DNA of 64,000 nucleotides from JAHIVN01 sp018816645 (lineage in GTDB: Bacteria > Patescibacteriota > Dojkabacteria > JAHIVN01). How positions within the stretch are numbered: position 1 is the first letter of the stretch; every line of letters begins with the position of its first letter. Where the stretch lies: positions 1-64,000 of the forward strand of contig JBDRHZ010000028.1 of the NCBI GenBank assembly GCA_043816305.1, written 5' to 3'. Both the position numbers and the translations under genes were made by a program. Positions 61,577-64,000 of this stretch are shown here, piece after piece. A model generated the notes under the pieces. It was not told where the DNA came from. It did no database searches and saw only the letters and a list, made by a program, of their open reading frames with translations.

Positions 61577-62308
61577 ATGAAAAAAATATTACTAATTGAT
61601 GATAACAACGAAATAAGCAAGAAACTATTTGAAATGCTGTCCTTGCCCAGCAGCCGATTAGAGGCTACACGGTTAGATATCAAAGAATTCTTAAATCTCA
61701 ATGAGACAGACAAACTACTAAAGAAAGTTGTGCACAGCAAACCAGACAAGTATGACTGCATGATCATTGCTCCGATGAGCTTTAGTTATGATCACACCGG
61801 AGATCAAAAAACAAGATTGGATTTCAAGGTGTGGGATGAGCTTTTTGGTATAAACCTAAAGATTCCCGCATTGCTTATGGATCATGCAGACAAAATAGTC
61901 AAGAAGGATGGGTCTATTATAAATCTGATCTCTGCAGATTATATGTTAGGGTCGTTCGTTAGTAAGATTTACTCTGCCAGCATGGCGGCAAAGGTCAGCC
62001 TCGTGAAAAGCTATGCCAATCTTCTTGGGAAGCAGAAAATTAGAGTAAATGGAGTCGCTGCTGGCTGGGTCAGGGAAGTGATGAATGAGGAAAGCTATCC
62101 GAAAGCTCTTTTGAATGAAATCCTCAAGTTTACTCCAATCGAAAGAATGGCTTCTGCAGAGGAGATAGCAAAAGTGTTCTGCTGGCTCGCAAGTAAAGAA
62201 GCTTCTTTCATATCAGGACAAGTTATCCATGTTGATGGGGGATACTACAATGTTGATCCGGTAACTAGATTGGAAGGGGATTGTGTGAAGATTCAAGGGA
62301 CTTTGTAA
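61577..62308 (+). CDS. SDR-fold protein with altered cofactor and catalytic residues
   Basis: About 243 residues from ATG at 61577. The SDR frame is clear: Ile-Ile-Asn-Leu-Ile-Ser-Ala, Tyr-Ser-Ala-Ser-Met-Ala-Ala, Ile-Arg-Val-Asn-Gly-Val-Ala-Ala-Gly-Trp, and Phe-Ile-Ser-Gly-Gln-Val-Ile-His-Val-Asp-Gly-Gly-Tyr. But the Lys of YxxxK is Met, and the nucleotide loop TGxxxGIG is Ile-Asp-Asp-Asn-Asn-Glu-Ile-Ser. So NAD(P) binding and reduction are doubtful. It may be a sensor or scaffold; enoyl reductase of the FabI type, which has YxxxMxxxK, is an alternative, since Lys follows three residues after Met. Confidence 0.75.
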   Translation: MKKILLIDDNNEISKKLFEMLSLPSSRLEATRLDIKEFLNLNETDKLLKKVVHSKPDKYDCMIIAPMSFSYDHTGDQKTRLDFKVWDELFGINLKIPALLMDHADKIVKKDGSIINLISADYMLGSFVSKIYSASMAAKVSLVKSYANLLGKQKIRVNGVAAGWVREVMNEESYPKALLNEILKFTPIERMASAEEIAKVFCWLASKEASFISGQVIHVDGGYYNVDPVTRLEGDCVKIQGTL

Positions 62309-62429
62309 CAAGACACTAGCATGTCAGCCTCTGGCAAAAGCGGTGGACCATGCCTTCTCCCGCTCTGCGGGATTCGGCAGGTCTCTGCTTGTTGCCATTC
62401 GCCCTGCGCCTTGCTTGGGCTCATGGACA

Positions 62430-62503
62430 AGCGGTGGACGGGATTCGAACCCGCGACCTTTTCCTTGGCAAGGAAATATTCTAGCCAACTGAACTACCAC
62501 CGC
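62430..62503 (-). tRNA. tRNA-Gly (GCC)
   Basis: A 74-base cloverleaf. Acceptor GCGGTGG/CCACCGC, anticodon stem TTTCC/GGAAA with loop TTGCCAA (anticodon GCC), T arm GCGGG-TTCGAAT-CCCGT, discriminator T. Reads GGC and GGU. Confidence 0.96.
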
Positions 62504-62548
62504 ATCCTCACAATTATATTAACTTCTTTTGAAATAAACAACCCTGAT

Positions 62549-63187
62549 TCACCAATATTGCTCTGACCAATGCGGAGCCGGAGTTTCTTTGCCATATAAG
62601 GATCGTTCCAAATCTCTCTGGACATGAAGTAGGTAGCTAATCCCAGTTTCATCAGTACCTGGTATTTGGCCGAAGATATCAGAAATGTCAAAGGTGAACT
62701 GCAAAAGAGCTTGTCCAGGCCTAGAATTCACTACAACTTCAACAATCTTTCTAATGGAAAGTGCTTCCTTCAGATAATTAATTGCAGTCGTATCTTCCAG
62801 ATACTTATAGTAATCTGCGAATCCAATTGCCATAGAATATCTCCAAATCATAACAAGCACCCCGAACTCATTCCCCTCCAATCCTGATCTCATTCCTCCA
62901 CCATACTCCGGATAAAAACGAACAGGATTAAAGTCAATTTTGATTTGGTTGAAACCATTATTACCTGCCGACAAATCCAGTGTAGCCCTAAGAAAGTTTT
63001 TGACTCTTACCTGTTCCATCGATATTACAGCATCTTCGGCCACATCAACTGCCCCTAGTCTTCTCAACTGATATCTATATGCAGCAACTGCAGCAAAGTA
63101 GAGTACCTTGATTCTTGTCCTAGTAACAAGCCTTTCAACAGTGAAGTTCTGTTCTAGCATTTCATAACTAGGCTTTTGATCCTCCAT
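62549..63187 (-). CDS. Orphan protein of about 212 residues
   Basis: Not recognised. The ATG at 63187 is preferred over one at 63208, because TATAAT at 63200-63205 falls inside the longer frame and would give a 5-base leader. Helical first third, then a beta-rich region (Phe-Asn-Gln-Ile-Lys-Ile-Asp-Phe-Asn-Pro-Val-Arg-Phe-Tyr). TGA stop. It lies between two tRNAs. Confidence 0.6.
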   Translation of the reverse strand: MEDQKPSYEMLEQNFTVERLVTRTRIKVLYFAAVAAYRYQLRRLGAVDVAEDAVISMEQVRVKNFLRATLDLSAGNNGFNQIKIDFNPVRFYPEYGGGMRSGLEGNEFGVLVMIWRYSMAIGFADYYKYLEDTTAINYLKEALSIRKIVEVVVNSRPGQALLQFTFDISDIFGQIPGTDETGISYLLHVQRDLERSLYGKETPAPHWSEQYW

Positions 63188-63216
63188 AGAAAGATGAGAA
63201 TTATACATATTGAATA

Positions 63217-63290
63217 TGGGCGGTATAGGAATCGAACCTATGACCTTTCGGATGTAAGCCGAATGCTCTAACCTGCTGAGCTAACCGCCC
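63217..63290 (-). tRNA. tRNA-Val (TAC)
   Basis: A 74-base cloverleaf. Acceptor GGGCGGT/ACCGCCC, D arm GCTCAGCAGGTTAGAGC, anticodon stem TTCGG/CCGAA with loop CTTACAT (anticodon TAC), T arm ATAGG-TTCGATT-CCTAT, discriminator A. CCA is not encoded. Confidence 0.96.
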
Positions 63291-63320
63291 ATACATTCTT
63301 CGGAACCAAACTGCTGCACG

Positions 63321-63346
63321 CCCGACGTAGCCTTGGCGAAGTCGGG
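63321..63346. repeat. CCCGAC/GTCGGG palindromic repeat
   Basis: CCCGAC-GTAGCCTTGGCGAA-GTCGGG, a 6-bp inverted repeat with a GCCTTGGC core. It is in the gap between tRNA-Val and the partial gene and is a type often seen in Patescibacteria. Confidence 0.6.
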
Positions 63347-63490
63347 AGTAAGCATCAACATTAATTTTAAATAGCTTCACGGGGCAGTTCTCAAAGAACT
63401 ATGATAATTTTACTATAGATACTGAAAGATTAGCAAGAAAGAAAAGCAGCCGGACCAGAGGCTCGCCTGCTTAAGACATTTTTGAATCAG

Positions 63491-64000
63491 TTACATCCCA
63501 TAGTACGGTGAGTAAGAGCTGTAATAAGCCCCAAGAACACTATCAGTCACCTGCTGAGCTTTCACATTATCAAGAGAATCGATCGCCCACATGACCTTTT
63601 CGCTATTATAGAAAACTATCCCATCACTATTCCAAGAATAATCAGTTACCTTTCCATCCTTAGTTACTTTTGTCTCTCCCTTGCCATCCAAGCTGGTCCT
63701 ATATACATCAGCATCATTGTCTCGAGAAGTGATATAGGTTATAAAGTTGCCGTCAGGTGTAAATCTTGGCTGCTGCTCCATTACCGAAGTATTTGTAACC
63801 CGATACTGGATATCTTCAAATATTCCTACATTCCAAAGATCCCATCTACCCAGTGATCCATCCCAAACCATGATCAGTGCAAATTTACGATTTGGTGATA
63901 TATCGGCTGGATAAGCAGTATAGTCATCCCCCTCTTCCCATACAAGCCTAGCTTGAGAATTTTCCGGGTTCAAGTAATACAAACCATCTTTGATATCAGG
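63491..64000 (-). CDS. WD40/TolB-like propeller protein, C-terminal part
   Basis: The frame is open to the end of the window, so the gene starts outside it. At least 169 codons are seen. Repeats such as Gln-Pro-Arg-Phe-Thr-Pro-Asp-Gly-Asn-Phe-Ile-Thr-Tyr-Ile and Ala-Asp-Ile-Ser-Pro-Asn-Arg-Lys-Phe fit PD40-type blades as in TolB. It probably lies outside the membrane; no signal can be judged. Confidence 0.75.
   Translation of the reverse strand, partial: PDIKDGLYYLNPENSQARLVWEEGDDYTAYPADISPNRKFALIMVWDGSLGRWDLWNVGIFEDIQYRVTNTSVMEQQPRFTPDGNFITYITSRDNDADVYRTSLDGKGETKVTKDGKVTDYSWNSDGIVFYNSEKVMWAIDSLDNVKAQQVTDSVLGAYYSSYSPYYGM

Noticed and set aside
1..64000. CRISPR array
   Set aside because: No regularly spaced repeat with unique spacers was found; the repeats seen are short palindromes or simple runs.
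1..64000. TGA recoding to glycine or tryptophan
   Set aside because: TGA ends intact genes such as 62549-63187 and 40689-41195, and no conserved protein here needs TGA as sense.

Overview
The window looks like chromosome from a low-GC ultra-small bacterium of the Candidate Phyla Radiation (Patescibacteria). This is inferred from gene content: degenerate or trimmed versions of core enzymes, several frameless or orphan genes, sortase-anchored surface proteins, a MurT/GatD pair, and short palindromic repeats of the kind common in these genomes. Dojkabacteria or Microgenomates are plausible; I cannot fix the phylum from sequence alone. TGA is used as a stop (for example the gene ending at 62549), so the Gracilibacteria/SR1 code is not in use. 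No CRISPR array, rRNA operon or prophage is visible.

Layout. 1-6.3 kb: end of an LPETG surface protein, a radical SAM enzyme, a repeat-rich surface protein, an ABC-2 exporter and a frame-disrupted orphan. 6.4-7.3 kb: tRNA-Gly(CCC), a decayed small gene, and tRNA-Thr(CGT) lying between two halves that look like another tRNA. 7.3-14 kb: a Fic-fold protein with a ruined active site, an MgtC/DUF4010 membrane protein, and the hrcA-grpE-2TM-dnaK heat-shock operon with a clear CIRCE operator and promoter; GrpE carries an N-terminal YecM-like domain. 14-25 kb: cysteine-rich surface protein, sortase, UvrB, several orphans, a KamB/NpmA-like 16S rRNA A1408 methyltransferase, Tgt and a SIMPL protein. 25-36 kb: VTT membrane protein, cupin, RsmA, GatD-MurT, DnaE, a lysozyme-like protein, GalE and a GreA-like factor.

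36-51 kb: beta-propeller protein, a pyruvate-kinase-like protein without the C-terminal domain, two Nudix proteins, an ECF sigma factor with a DUF5667 partner, DgkA, an FG-GAP LPQTG surface protein, a YggT-like membrane protein, MurG, a MacB-type ABC pair and FtsW. 51-64 kb: a 696-residue orphan, DUF1858, a Tat-like orphan, FKBP, a GT39 glycosyltransferase, then a 3-kb island (sigma factor, small ORF, MscS-like channel, dead IS5-like transposase) bracketed by a 94-bp direct repeat, a TrmB-like regulator divergent from a degenerate SDR, tRNA-Gly(GCC), an orphan, tRNA-Val(TAC) and a partial propeller protein.

The genes make two coherent groups: cell envelope (MurG, MurT/GatD, FtsW, DgkA, lysozyme-like, sortase plus three LPxTG-like substrates), and information processing or repair (DnaE, UvrB, RsmA, Tgt, A1408 methyltransferase, DnaK system). 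The strongest leads are an AAATCTC-bounded palindromic element inserted in frame in both uvrB and rsmA, the YecM-GrpE fusion, and a set of orphan genes that share an extended -10 element and very short leaders.
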